Origin: Heliocidaris tuberculata
Taxonomy: Eukaryota > Echinodermata > Echinoidea > Camarodonta > Echinometridae
Direction: 5' to 3'
Assembly: GCA_025618425.1 (NCBI GenBank)
Contig: CM046838.1
Coordinates: 10,899,752 to 10,963,751 of the forward strand
DNA: 64,000 nucleotides
The position numbers were made by a program, and so were the translations under genes. Positions 35,163 through 46,488 of this stretch are shown piece by piece. The notes under the pieces are model-generated. The model was given only the letters and a program-made list of their open reading frames with translations. It ran no database searches and was not told where the DNA came from. Numbering within the stretch: position 1 is the stretch's first letter; each line of letters starts with the position of its first letter.

Positions 35163-36520
35163 CAAAGCCTACTTGCTGCAACCCTTGTAAATGTGTTCGG
35201 GAGTGCGAATGTGTACTCCCTTGTAAAAACGTTAATCCTTGTAAATGTGTTAATCCTTGTAAATGTGTTAATCCATGTAAATGTGTTAATCCATGTAAAT
35301 GTGTTAATCCATGTAAATGCATTCTGCAGCCTGTGTGTCATTTTAAACACCCTCGGCGGCTTGAGTGTACTGATCAGTGCTTTTCTAATGAACAGAATGC
35401 CGAGGTTGATACATTGTTGGATATAGCTACAAATACAGGTATTCAGGCAAAAAAGAGAGATGAAGCAATGAAATCTTTGAAGTGCATGTACACAAATGCA
35501 GACTCTTTGCGTAACAAAATGGCAGAATTGAAATCATTGGTTTTTCAAGAGAAACCCCATATTATTGCTGTCACCGAAGTTAAGCCTAAAAATTTTAGAG
35601 AAATCCAATTAGAAGATTTTGCTTTGAATGGATATACCATACAATCAACCAATGCTACTAATGCCTCTGGCAGAGGGATTATCATTTTTGTGCATGTGTC
35701 ACTAAGTACCAATGTGGTCAGTACAACCTTGCTCCCTGTTCAGTTTGATGAGGTTTTTTGGATAGAGATGAAATTGAGAGGAAATGACAAGCTTTTGATA
35801 GGTTGTTTTTATTGAAGTGAAAGTGGAACCAAAGCCAACAATGAAAATCTGTTACAATCAATTGCAAACATCTCTAAGTTGAAACACAGCCATGTCTTGT
35901 TGATGGGTGACTTTAATTATCCAGACATTTGTTGGACTTCATGGACAACTCCCAAGAGTGAGGATAGTGGGGAATTCAAATTTATTGAATGTATTCGTGA
36001 TGCTTTTTTAGTTCAACATGTCGATAAACCTACAAGGTTTAGGTTTGGTTGTAAACCTAATATACTTGAACTAATATTTACGAATAACGAAGACCTTATT
36101 TCAAATGTTCAGTACTGTTGCCCAATAGGACTGAGTGACCATGCTGTTTTGATATTTCATCTGAATTGTTACTGTGACCCATCTAATAGCAGAAAAAAAG
36201 TATATTTATATGATAAAGCTAATTTTACTGAAATGAGAGAAACCTTGTATTCGTTAGATTGGCCTAGTCTGTTGGCGCCAGCAGAAGATGACGTTGAACG
36301 TCAGTGGAGCATCTTCAAATATGAAGTAAAATCTGCTCAGGAGAAGTTTATTCCATCTAGAGTAATTTCTAGAGGGCAGGCATGGGGAAACAAAGGTGAT
36401 TTCCCTGTTGATAATGACACGCTAAAGCTTATTAAGAAAAAACACAGGAGTTGGGAGCGTTATCTTATGGATAGAACAGAAAGCAAGAAAAAGAGTATAA
36501 CAGACTCCGTAATCGGGTAA
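35120..36520 (+). pseudogene. LINE ORF2 endonuclease part
   Basis: Open from 35120 after a TGA. It starts with a Cys-rich 6-residue repeat (35219-35326), then the endonuclease: YTNADSLRNKMAEL, IIAVTEVKPKNFREIQ (metal-binding Glu), LMGDFNYPDICW (catalytic Asp/Asn) and LSDHAVLIFHL (catalytic His). A TGA at 35813-35815 interrupts an otherwise continuous frame; it probably arose from CGA. The frame is lost at an A run near 36487-36492, where the coding moves to another frame. Confidence 0.85.
35219..35326 (+). repeat. 18-bp tandem repeat, six units, in LINE ORF2
   Basis: Unit CCTTGTAAATGTGTTAAT, six copies, codes in frame for PCKCVN repeats. The first unit has PCKNVN and the last PCKCIL. Confidence 0.9.
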
Positions 36521-37717
36521 AAACTGCCACTAGGTGGCTCCAGAAAAACTATGAAAGAAATATTGCGAAAGCTGTGAAATTAAATCCGAAGAAGTTTTGG
36601 AAGTATGCCAGGTCAAACACTAAAATCAAATCTGGAGTAGCTCCTCTTGTGAATTCACATTCATCTTCTTCAGAACTTAGTGAGACTGATAAAGAAAAGG
36701 CTGATATCTTACTTGATTATTTTTCTACTGTTTACACGGATGAACCTGTTGATAACATTCCCAGTCTCCCTCAGCAAAACATTTTGGAAGAATTTTGTGA
36801 TATTGAAATTACTGAAGACAAAGTCCTGTCTTTGCTTTCCAAACTTAATGTCTCGAAGTCTCCGGGACCAGATGAGTTTCACCCTCCATGCCCTCGGCTG
36901 CTGCGTGAGATTGCTCCAGCCATAGCTGGCCCTTTGAGTGTTATTTTCCAAACTTCTTTGCGGAGAGGAGTGGTTCCATCAGACTGGAAATCAGCAAATG
37001 TTAGTGCCGTTTTTAAGAAAGGTGATAGATCGCTGCCGTCGAACTATAGACCCATTTCTCTTACATGTATAGTGTGTAAGCTTATGGAATCAATGATTCG
37101 TGATGAGATTCTGGATCATATGACTATGAACAAATTATTTAGTGTCAAGCAGTATGGTTTCTTGCCTGGTCGTTCAACAATGCTCCAACTGATAAACGTA
37201 ATTGATGAATGGTCTAGCGCTCTGGAGGAAAATGGGTCAATTGATGTGATTTATTTAGATTTTATGAAGGCCTTCGATAAGGTGCCCCACCGTCGGCTGC
37301 TTGCCAAGATTAGAAGTTATGGCATAAGTGAGTTGGTGGTAAATTGGATTGAGGCATTTCTAGTTGGGAGAAGACAGCGTGTATGTGTGAATGGAGAGTT
37401 TTCCAGTTGGGGTCTTGTCGCGAGTGGAATTCCACAAGGTAGTGTTCTTGGGCCTGTGTTGTTTGTGTTGTTTATAAATGATCTACCTGACACTATTTCC
37501 GAGAGTAGTGTTTATCTATTTGCTGACGACACTAAGATTTTCAAGTATATTAGAGATGAAAATGATTGTATTGCCCTTCAGAGGGATCTTGATAGGCTCC
37601 AATGCTGGTCTGACAAATGGCTGCTAAGATTCAACCCTAAGAAATGTAGTGTTCTCACCATTGGTAACTCCCAGTCTGCCCCAGCAAGGCCATTTGTGTA
37701 TAATATGACATGTGATA
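36492..37717 (+). pseudogene. LINE ORF2 reverse transcriptase part
   Basis: Continues the protein after the frameshift. Motifs include SKSPGPDEFHPPCPRLL, FKKGDRSLPSNYRPISLTC, YGFLPGRST, YLDFMKAFDKVPHRRLL, SGIPQGSVLGPVLFVLFIND and YLFADDTK (catalytic FADD, about 37518-37529). It copies element RNA into DNA at the nicked target in live relatives. The frame runs into the insertion at 37718. Confidence 0.9.
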
Positions 37718-38039
37718 CAAGGGCGTAGGCTGGTTCGGGCATGGGGAGGTGCACATCTTGGGGAGGTGGAACTAAAGTTTAGAAAATTAGAATAGACATC
37801 ACATCACATTTTCCTGGACGATACAGTGTAGGTTATGTAGGTGTTTAAGTATTGTTCAGAAAATTATAAAGCTTGTGATTTGGTACCTAGCCTATAAGTT
37901 GCTTTGTTAATCAAATGATTGCTTACCTGATGTCAGTAATCATTCAATCAGCAAAATATCATTCAACAAGTCAAAACTATTTCCAGTAAAAACATTTACT
38001 CTTGAAGATGGCTGGTTTTATTTTCATTTAAATGTCGAT

Positions 38040-38770
38040 TTAATCTCAGCTTATGCTGAATTCTGTCAGGCCACATTGCCTCCTTGATTACAACATATCT
38101 AAATCCAAGATTATGATGCCTAGGAAGGTTCATGATGTTAGTTTTAAATATAGTAATGGTCAAGGGTTACAAAGTACATCAACTGAGAAATACTTGGGTC
38201 TTGTGATAAATAACACTTAAAATTGGAATGATCATTGTACCGAATTACATGTAAAGTGCAATAGACCTTTTTGGTACATAATACGGAGGGACTGCGTTGA
38301 CTGACCAAAACCAGTTTTAAAAACCCTTTACAGAATCTTTAGTACGCTCATGTTTGGATTATTGTTGCACAGCATGTGATCCATACAGAAACTAAGCGGT
38401 AGCCAACTGATTGTAAAGATTTAAAAAAACGTTATACGTAAGAATGTTGAACAAAGACTGGAGTAGTACATGTAGTTACAACACTTTGTTACAAGAATTT
38501 AGTATGAATACATTAGAGAGTAGACGAAAGTACCTCCAACTTATTTTTTTAGTGTTATAAGCTTGTTAATGACATCACAGATATAGGACGTAATAACATG
38601 TGCAAACCTGCGAACAGAATTGGAAGAACAGATCATCATAACTTAAAGATGCATGTATCCAGAACAGCAAGAACAGATTATTATTATATGAACTCATTCT
38701 ATCCGAAAACTACAAACGACTGGAACAAACTCCCTAAAAGTATAGTCAACTCTTGGCTTGTTTCAAAAAA
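38040..38770 (+). mobile_element. Fragment of a second LINE, C-terminal part of ORF2
   Basis: Translation shows the LINE block SKIMMPRKVHD, then STEKYLGLVINN followed by WNDHC, then fragments with ESRRKYLQL and, near the end, remnants of the usual NSFYPKTTNDWNKLP-like block. Many stops. It ends exactly where the TTAA foldback begins. Confidence 0.6.
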
Positions 38771-38802
38771 GTGTTAAAAACCACCTCAACCTGCAGAGTT
38801 AA

Positions 38803-39947
38803 AGGCCAAGTCCACACTAATATCAAGTTGATTTGAAAAAGTAGAGTAAAATTAAACAAGCATAATGCTGAAAATTTCATCAAAATCGGATGTAAAATAA
38901 GAAAGTTACGAAATTTTAAAGTTTCGCTTAAAGGGGGTACCCAATGCTGAAACAATGTTAGTTCATTTAAAAGATCATGATTTTATTAGCAGAAAATCAT
39001 CTGCCTTAAGTTTTTTAAAAATTCGTGTTGCCAGAAAAATCCCCGAAATATGGTAAGACTTCAGGATATTTTGGCCCCTCAGCTGTGTCCCAATTTCAGC
39101 TAGGTAACCACAATGACGTCAAAGTGGTTACCCAGGTTCGCGTATTGCAGATGTGTTGCGCGCTAGACTGTACAAAATGCATACACCTTGCGCGCATTTT
39201 GCTATAATTGCGCGACAAGGTAACCACTTTGACGTCATTGTGGTTACCTAGCTGAAATTGGGACACAGCTGAGGGCCAAAATATCCTGAAATCTTACCAT
39301 ATTTCGGGGATTTTCTGGCAACACGAATTAAAAAAAAAATTTAAGGCAGATGATTTTCTTCTAATAAAATCATGATCTTTTAAATGAACTAACATTGTTT
39401 CAGCATTGGGTACCCCCTTTAATTTCACAAAACAGTTATATGCACATCCTAGTCGGTATGCAAATGAGGGAACCGATGACGTCATCCACTCACTATTTCT
39501 TTTGTATTTTATCATATGAAATGTGAAATATTTCATTTTTTTACTCATTATGATGTGAAACAAAAATTGATTCCTCACTGAACTTGTGGAATTGTCATTT
39601 CATTGTTGTAACATAATTGATTCCTCACTGAACTTGTGGAATTGTCATTGTTGTAACATATTGTGATTCAAGGAAGAGCTTCCTTATTGTCAAATCTGCA
39701 AAAATTGAAATATTCTATAATTCATATAATAAAATACAAAAGAAATAGTGAGTGTGTGACACCATCAGCTATCTCATTTGCATATCCACCGTGTTATGCA
39801 TATAACTGTTTTGTGAAAATAGGCGAAACTTTAAAATGTCAAACCTTTCTTATTTTACATCCGATTTTGATGAAATTTTCAGCATTATGCTTGTTTATTT
39901 TGACTCTATTTATTGAAATCAACTTGATATTGGTGTGGACTTGGCCT
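38803..39947. mobile_element. Outer TTAA foldback element
   Basis: TTAA at 38799-38802 and 39948-39951 flanks inverted ends AGGCCAAGTCCACAC / GTGTGGACTTGGCCT. The arms are long: the left arm GTTTCGC ... TTTCACAAAACAG, read across the inner insertion, pairs with CTGTTTTGTGAAAATAGGCG on the right. The left arm is split by the inner element. Confidence 0.8.
38932..39418. mobile_element. Inner TTAA foldback element, almost a full palindrome
   Basis: TTAA at 38928-38931 and 39419-39422 flanks AGGGGGTACCCAATGCTG / CAGCATTGGGTACCCCCT. The arms stay complementary nearly to the centre near 39160 (for example CAGCTGTGTCCCAATTTCAG against CTGAAATTGGGACACAGCTG). RNA from it would fold into a hairpin of about 240 bp. 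Confidence 0.85.
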
Positions 39948-40124
39948 TTAATTTTACAAAAACCTATCATTGCATATATATCACCATGCAACTCTGTGCT
40001 TGAAATGTTACAATCATTAAAACCATGACTGCACTTTCAACCAATCAGATGATAGGATTAGGAAAGATTCTTAAAGTGAGGTATATAAAGGATACTGAAG
40101 TCAAGCGGGCTTTCTGGGCCCGGG

Positions 40125-40575
40125 GGGAGGGGGGGGGGGGGTCACTCAGAGACTGAGTGAAGTGGTACCCATGCTTGTCAAAAAAAAAAAAAGTCGAATG
40201 AAAGGATCAGATGATGTCTTTGGGGGAAAAGGGGTGTTTTTCAGTCTTACATTCGACGGTTTTGAGAAAACGGGGTGTTTTTCAGTCTTACATTCGACGT
40301 TTTTTTTTTTTTTCTTTCTTTTTTTTAGAAAAATGGGTGTTGTACAGTCTAACATTCGACGTTTTTTGAGAAATAGGCGTTCTTCGACATTTGTTGGTAC
40401 ATTTTCCTACGCCATTTATGCCTTTTAAGGGTATATTTTACAATATCCTTTTAGAGGTAGAATTTGACACCAAGAATTACTTCCTTTTGGGTCCAGTTTT
40501 GAGGTGCTTAGACGAGCATGGGTACCACTTCAGTCCGCGAGTGACCCCCCCCCCCCCCCCCAGGTTCCGGGGCGT
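40125..40575. mobile_element. Inverted-repeat element with poly-G/poly-C ends
   Basis: GGTCACTCAGAGACTGAGTG and GTGGTACCCATGCT on the left match AGCATGGGTACCACTTCAGT and GAGTGACC on the right, outside which lie G and C runs. The interior has about three copies of a GTGTTTTTCAGTCTTACATT-like unit followed by CGACG. Confidence 0.65.
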
Positions 40576-40902
40576 TTAAGTAATCTCTGTTTCGGGCATC
40601 AGTTTCGGGTGTTATAGGTGCGAAAGGGTTTTAATTAACTATAAGTCTCGCGGTACTGTCGTCATGAGACAAGAATGGATTTGGCCGACCTCTATGGATG
40701 GCCTGACTTTTAGTATAAGGTTTGGGGCAGAAATCAAGACTAATAATTGTTTTACAGAATGTTTCGGGTCATGTGCCCCCTTGTTTTTGAAGCTGTTGAA
40801 AGGAGGAAAAAAGTTTTTTTTTTTCAGGGGAGGAACTCCTATGCCTCCGCGGGGGGGGGGGGGTGCACGTGCACCCAGTGCATCCCCCAGCCTACGCCCT
40901 TG

Positions 40903-41620
40903 TGATAATTCACCAAGTGCCCTCATGCAAGTGTCATCTGAGAAAGATTTGGGAGTGGTGATTGATGATAAGCTGAATTTTGAAGAACATCTTCATACAA
41001 AGATCAAAAAGGCAAATAGTCTAATGAATTTAATCAGACGAACCTTTGTTTATTTAGATAAGGAAAATTTCTCCCTTTTGTACAAATCGCTTGTTCGCCC
41101 TCAAATAGAGTACGCTCATGCGGTGTGGAGCCCCCACCTAAAAAAAACATATCCATGCTTTGGAAAATGTCCAAAGAAGAGCGACTAGATTAGTCCCAGA
41201 GTTAAAGGGGCTGCCTTATGCACAACGACTGAGACAGTTGAATATCCCTACTTTAGCTTACAGGAGGGCTCGAGGTGATATGATTGAATTGTACAAGATT
41301 TTTAATAAATAAGGATTCTGATGTAACACCAAATCTTGTATTACAATCCAGAGATCAGACAAGAGGGCATAGTAAGAAACTGTTTATTCCTAGGACCAAA
41401 ACTCAGAGGTACAAAAATTCCTTTTATGTACGAATACGTAAACCATGGAATAATCTCTCTAACGACACCATTACTGCCCCGAGTGTGCACAGTTTTGAAG
41501 TAGCATTGGATAGGTGCTGGAAAAGTGAGCCGATTAAGTACGACTATGAGTCGCCTGCACCAGAAAATGATCCAGCCATCTTAAAAAGGAAGAACTTAGA
41601 ACTGAATACAGAGGCCTAGT
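40903..41620 (+). pseudogene. LINE ORF2 C-terminal part, downstream of the insertion
   Basis: Resumes in frame across the TGATA duplication with EKDLGVVIDDKLNFEEHL, LYKSLVRPQIEYAHAVWSPH, then after a frameshift at an A run (about 41142) RRATRLVPELKGLPYAQRL, and after a second at about 41308 a segment ending in WNNLSNDTITAPSVHSFEVAL and stop. These are standard CR1/Jockey-type C-terminal blocks. Confidence 0.85.
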
Positions 41621-41709
41621 GCCTGCGTTCAGTATCTTCCCTAGGTAGGTATCCCTAGGTAAAAACAACAAACATACAAACAAACAATTTCGGGCGTCAT
41701 CATCAACAA

Positions 41710-41890
41710 GACTCGATCATACCAGAGCCATCCATACCCAGAATTTAGCCAACTCGGTTTCAGGTGTCCACAACATGGCGTCTATCCCTTTGTTGTATGC
41801 TTTCCTAAGAAAGCAACATGCGCCTTTGTGTTACCTTCTGGAGCTGAGTTGGCCAAACTCTGTGTATAGATGGCTCTGGATCATACACGG
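41710..41890. mobile_element. Short inverted-repeat element
   Basis: GATCATACCAGAGCCATCCA and TTAGCCAACTCGGTTTC on the left are imperfect reverse complements of GAGCTGAGTTGGCCAAACTC and AGATGGCTCTGGATCATAC on the right. No coding capacity. Confidence 0.5.
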
Positions 41891-42217
41891 GAAGAGCGCC
41901 AGCCAACGAAAAACATATCGTAGTCCAATTTTTGATAAGAGAAAGATAACAAGAGAGATGTGAGGTGAGGGGATGACAACAGCGTCGACCAATCTACAGT
42001 ATTTGGGGAAGGCGAAGGCATATTTTACTTGTGATCTCATGATCCAGGTTCGACTAGCCCCTAACTCCTCTCCCTTCTTGTCAGCTAGCCGAGGATGGGA
42101 GACGGGTTTTTTTTTTTATGTGTGGGTGCGCGTGACCCTGAAAACTTAACTGATGTATCATCGGAAACCATTAAAGTTGTTCTTTCAGATATTATCAAGT
42201 TTATAGCTGCTAATGTA

Positions 42218-42482
42218 GAGGTGTCGTATTCGAGTGGTTTAAACACTTGACTGGAGATGGAAAAGGTCGTGGGTTCGAACCTCGGCGCGGCACTACTGTC
42301 CTTTGGTAAGACATTAATCCACTCTCCACCCAGGTGTTAAATGGGTACCGGCAGGAATAAATTCCTTGAATGCTGTGAGCGCCGAAATCGGTAGCCTAGC
42401 TAGAGCAGGGGTAATTATTGGAGCGCCTTGAGCACCATTTATGGTGGATATGAGCGTTATATAAATATCCAACATTATTATT
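42218..42482 (+). mobile_element. tRNA-derived SINE
   Basis: tRNA-like head with box A (TATTCGAGTGGTTTAAAC) and box B (GGGTTCGAACC at 42271-42281), a conserved central part (GGAGCGCCTTGAGCACC, TATGAGCGTTATATAAAT) and an ATT-repeat tail. Head and GCGTTATATAAAT end are typical of SINEs in marine invertebrates. Transcribed by RNA polymerase III from internal promoters in live copies. Confidence 0.75.
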
Positions 42483-42733
42483 ATTGTTATTATTATTATT
42501 ATCATTATTATTATTATTGTTATTAATATTATTATTATTATTATTATTATCATTATTATTATTATTATCATTATTATTATATTATCATTATTATTATTAT
42601 TATCATTATTATTATTATTATTATTATTATCATTGTTAGTATTATTATTATCATTGTTAGTATTATTATTATTATTATCATTATTATTATTATTATCATT
42701 ATTATTATTATTATTATTAATAATAATAATAAT
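42474..42733. repeat. (ATT)n microsatellite, SINE tail
   Basis: About 240 bases of ATT units with scattered ATC and GTT variants, then a short run of AAT in the opposite phase. Confidence 0.9.
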
Positions 42734-43249
42734 ATGACAAAATAAATAATATATAATATCTACAGGAATTTTCCAAAGTTTGGGGTTCTTTTTTTTGGGG
42801 GGGGGGGGCGCGCCCGGTACGGCTGATAGAAGCAAATAAGGCAATGAAGGGGAAGTCTTTAAGGCAGAGGTCTTCACATTATTATTCTAGTTATTATTAC
42901 TTGAGAAAGACATACCGTACAAATAACTTTGTTAATAAGTTTGCAATTTAGGGCAAGAAATATTTGATCGAATTCTATGTTGAGAAAGGATTCATAAATA
43001 GCTATTTCATACCAAATATTAAGATGTGATTCAAGTTTTAACACCAATCATAATTGTTATTCATTTGAAGCAATCAAGTGTTAAGAACTAATACTATAAG
43101 TGTTGAGATTTAAAAAAAATCCTTTGTTATAACTATGAAATGAAATTCATCTACAATCTTTCTTTTTTTTTTGTTACGTACAAATTTCCTTTCATGTTCA
43201 GATAAGAGTTGTTTTTTTTTCAAAACCTCCAATGAAAATTATTTGCTAA

Positions 43250-43773
43250 CAGGGAAATTGCACCCTGTTATTAAGTTTATTTGAATAAAGGAAGAAAAGT
43301 GAGAGAAACAGATTAGTGAAAGTTTGAGCAAAATACGAAAGAAAAAAAATTAACAAATTATCATTGTTTGAAGTTGTGATCAATTAAACACAGAATTATT
43401 TGGCAACTCTGTAACGTATCTTGCGAGCTCCTCTTCCATTCGCTCAGTAGAGAAACTTTCATAAATTTTCATTTTCTTAGTTTTTGAGAAAGGAATAGAT
43501 TTGTTTCATACAGGTTTTGTGTAAAAAATATGAGCAATGATTATATCTATAAGGTATATGTATGATTGAATATTTGGGGTACATGACAAATGGAAGAGGA
43601 ACTCGCAAGATACGTCAAGGAGTTGCCAATTGGTGTTTATTTACTAAAACTTTAAAAATTCATATTCCTTTCTTTAATATTTCTTATCGTATTTTGCTCA
43701 AACCTTCACTGATCTGTCTCTTTATTTTTTCTGCTTCTTTTAAAACCAACGTGTAATCAGGGTTAATGTCCCT
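43250..43773. mobile_element. Third TTAA-type foldback element, older
   Basis: Left end AGGGAAATTGCACCCTGTTA and right end CAGGGTTAATGTCCCT, followed by TTAA at 43774-43777; the left flank reads CTAA. Arms continue: CAGATTAGTGAAAGTTTGAG and CAAAATACGA against TCGTATTTTGCTCAAACCTT and CACTGATCTG. Confidence 0.65.
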
Positions 43774-43959
43774 TTAAAGAAGATATTTCATAAGATTAAA
43801 ATAATGTTGAGAATTGTTTTTCTAAGAATTGTCGAAAATTTTAAATTATTATTTATTTTTAACTGAACTTTTGATAGGTTCATTTAGTAAAATTTATTGA
43901 AAACAACCGGTGAATTAGGCCCAATTTCAGCTAATAAACAATGCATGATGAGAGGATAG

Positions 43960-44335
43960 TATAAAAAAAAATACAGTTTAAGAACTAGATTTCATCACCT
44001 CCCAACTAAATTTAAGAAAAGTAAGACTGTAAAACAATTTAAACGATTTTATAAGCGACATCTTCTTGATTCACAATGTTAAATGTACTAGATTAATGTA
44101 TATGTTTCCCCCTCTTTTCTTCATTCCTTCCTTTAGTGTTATGAATTTCTGTACACTTGATATTCCATGATTTCTTATAATTTTGTTTTATGTACTCTGT
44201 ATTAAGTGGTCATTTGTAACAAGCCTATTTGTGCTTTTCCATGATCCCGCCACTATTATTTATGACACTCATTTGTATTGATTTTTAAAAACATGTTTCA
44301 ATGGTGGAAATAAAATAATTTGATTTGATTTGACC
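43960..44335 (+). mobile_element. 3' fragment of a LINE
   Basis: A frame ending KQFKRFYKRHLLDSQC and stop at about 44080 resembles a LINE ORF2 C-terminus. It is followed by an untranslated part and the tail TTTGATTTGATTTGA. Confidence 0.5.
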
Positions 44336-44580
44336 TTTCCTATCACTGATTCCTTGAAGATAACGAACCGACTCAGAGGTGAAGTAATAGATCTAAATTC
44401 ATATCCTAAAGCTATTTTTTTTTACACAACCTATGAGGGCACAGTCTAGAAAACAACCGCACTCTCGTGATATAGTCAATTTCGTGTTGATTGTAACAGA
44501 AGTTATTGGCTACAATACGGCGGATTTATTTCATTGCGCATAAACGGATAAATGTATTTGAATATACATGTTTGTAGACA

Positions 44581-44799
44581 GTGGCGGATCCAGGATTTCT
44601 TGAGGGAGGGGCTAAATATTCACAATATTTTCTGAAAAAAAAAAAAAAAAAAAAAAAAGGTCCTCATTATTTTTTGGGCCCCTTTTTAGCTCAAAAATCT
44701 CTGACAAGCAAAAAAAAAAAAAAAAAAAAAAAAGGTCCTCAGCATTTTTGGGCCACTTTTTGGTCCCCGGGAAGGCCCCCCCCCTGGATCCGCCACTGT
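44581..44799. mobile_element. MITE with CAGTGGCGGATCCAGG ends
   Basis: Ends CAGTGGCGGATCCAGGATTT and CCCTGGATCCGCCACTG are inverted repeats. The inside is mostly two long A runs each followed by a GGTCCTCA-TTTTTGGGCC segment. Confidence 0.8.
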
Positions 44800-45560
44800 G
44801 TGGAAACTCCCAAAGGGGGTGGGGATGGGGGAAAGCAAGTTCGATAAAGAAGGTCTCATACTTTCAAGTGCCATTCTATTTCAAAATTCTCTGACAATAA
44901 GAAAATAAGTTTCTTCAATTTCCAGTCCATCTTATTTAGTCCAAAATTTGTGCCGGGGGGGGGGGGCACACTAACAAAATTGTATGCAAAGAAAAAAAAT
45001 CATCCCTTTCTGTACCTGAGGTATGCCAAATTGGGTTTGGGTCAGGTGCTCCAGATCTGCCTTTGTTGCATTATTAAATAAAGGTGAAAAAGCTTAATAA
45101 AATATAATTTTTTCCCTCATCTACAAAATATTTCTCTTTTTACTCAGAAATGTCCTTTCATGTTCATATATGTAAGCACTCATTCAAAATCTCAATTGAA
45201 GATCAATGTTGAGAATCGACATTCTAAAAGAAAAAAAAGCAGATGTCTGTTTAAAATGAAGTTTTAATGAGCTAATTGCTACAAAACTATTTAAAAAATA
45301 GATGAATTACATCTAGGCCTAATTTCGATCCTCATATTTTATGACTAGAAACTGATATAAAATGTAACACAAACAGATCAATTCTAAAGATATAATATAA
45401 AAAATGTTATAAATATCATTATTACCCATCCTATCACTGATTCCTTGAAGTAAAATCGACTAAAAGTTAAAAATATGTTTTCGAATATTACCATTTTACA
45501 CACCAATGAGGGTACCAAACAGACCCTCAAATATTCGTTTTATTTCACCGTGAATATTAA
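44800..45560. other. Stretch with a MITE remnant and a diverged copy of 43140-44420
   Basis: Near 44955-45062 a G run, GGCACAC and GGTATGCCAAATTGGGTTT resemble the insides of the elements at 60538 and 61154. From about 45110 to 45530 the sequence repeats blocks found at 43145-44420, such as TCATCTACAA, TCCTTTCATGTTCA, AATGTTGAGAAT and CCTATCACTGATTCCTTGAA. Confidence 0.45.
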
Positions 45561-45570
45561 AGAGTATATA

Positions 45571-45684
<114 letters not shown>

Positions 45685-46184
45685 NNNNNNNNNNNNNNNN
45701 NNNNNNNNNNNNNNNNNNNNNNNNNNNNNNNNNNNNNNNNNNNNNNNNNNNNNNNNNNNNNNNNNNNNNNNNNNNNNNNNNNNNNNNNNNNNNNNNNNNN
45801 NNNNNNNNNNNNNNNNNNNNNNNNNNNNNNNNNNNNNNNNNNNNNNNNNNNNNNNNNNNNNNNNNNNNNNNNNNNNNNNNNNNNNNNNNNNNNNNNNNNN
45901 NNNNNNNNNNNNNNNNNNNNNNNNNNNNNNNNNNNNNNNNNNNNNNNNNNNNNNNNNNNNNNNNNNNNNNNNNNNNNNNNNNNNNNNNNNNNNNNNNNNN
46001 NNNNNNNNNNNNNNNNNNNNNNNNNNNNNNNNNNNNNNNNNNNNNNNNNNNNNNNNNNNNNNNNNNNNNNNNNNNNNNNNNNNNNNNNNNNNNNNNNNNN
46101 NNNNNNNNNNNNNNNNNNNNNNNNNNNNNNNNNNNNNNNNNNNNNNNNNNNNNNNNNNNNNNNNNNNNNNNNNNNNNNNNNNNN
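45685..46184. other. Assembly gap, 500 N
   Basis: Exactly 500 N follow the AT run; the round length suggests a placeholder of unknown true size. The other side begins CTTCAGAGAGAGAAG. Confidence 0.97.
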
Positions 46185-46446
46185 CTTCAGAGAGAGAAGA
46201 ATTAAAATAAACAGAAAGAGGAAAGATAAGAGAAGAAGAAAAATGAGGATCATCATTGAATGTACTTCCTTCTCTCTACAGTGAAAATCGTAAATTCAAT
46301 CAAAATCAAAAAAAAGGTTCAGTGATAGCCCTGTTGTTTTAGTCTTGTCATTTATTCCAATATGGATTTCTTTCCAGGATAATTCTTCAGAATTGATCAG
46401 CACATTTCCCCACACTTCATTTATCGTATTACATTCAAAGAACACA

Positions 46447-46488
<42 letters not shown>

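Larger units (their letters stand above)
37718..40902. mobile_element. 3.2-kb insertion in the LINE with CAAGGGCGTAGGCTGG ends
   Basis: Perfect 16-bp terminal inverted repeats (CAAGGGCGTAGGCTGG / CCAGCCTACGCCCTTG) flanked by TGATA at 37713-37717 and 40903-40907. G-rich segments follow both ends. No transposase frame is seen; the interior is filled by other elements (38040-38770, 38803-39947, 40125-40575), so the original element was small and non-autonomous. The superfamily is uncertain. Confidence 0.8.
34981..41690 (+). mobile_element. Decayed CR1-like LINE, interrupted by a 3.2-kb insertion
   Basis: Contains an ORF1 tail, an apurinic-type endonuclease, a reverse transcriptase with the FADD catalytic motif, and a conserved C-terminal region, then a short 3' tail with repeats of CCTAGGTA. 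The element is 5'-truncated. It carries one nonsense codon, three frameshifts (all at A runs) and one insertion, so it is dead. The closest type by feel is the CR1/L2 group, from YTNADSLRNKMAEL, MGDFNYPDICW, the SDHAVL segment, the AFDKVPH block and IPQGSVLGP; Jockey-group relatives are not excluded. Confidence 0.85.

Noticed and set aside
42314..42877. Minus-strand frame of Asn and Ile repeats
   Set aside because: It is the translated (ATT)n tail of the SINE, not a gene.
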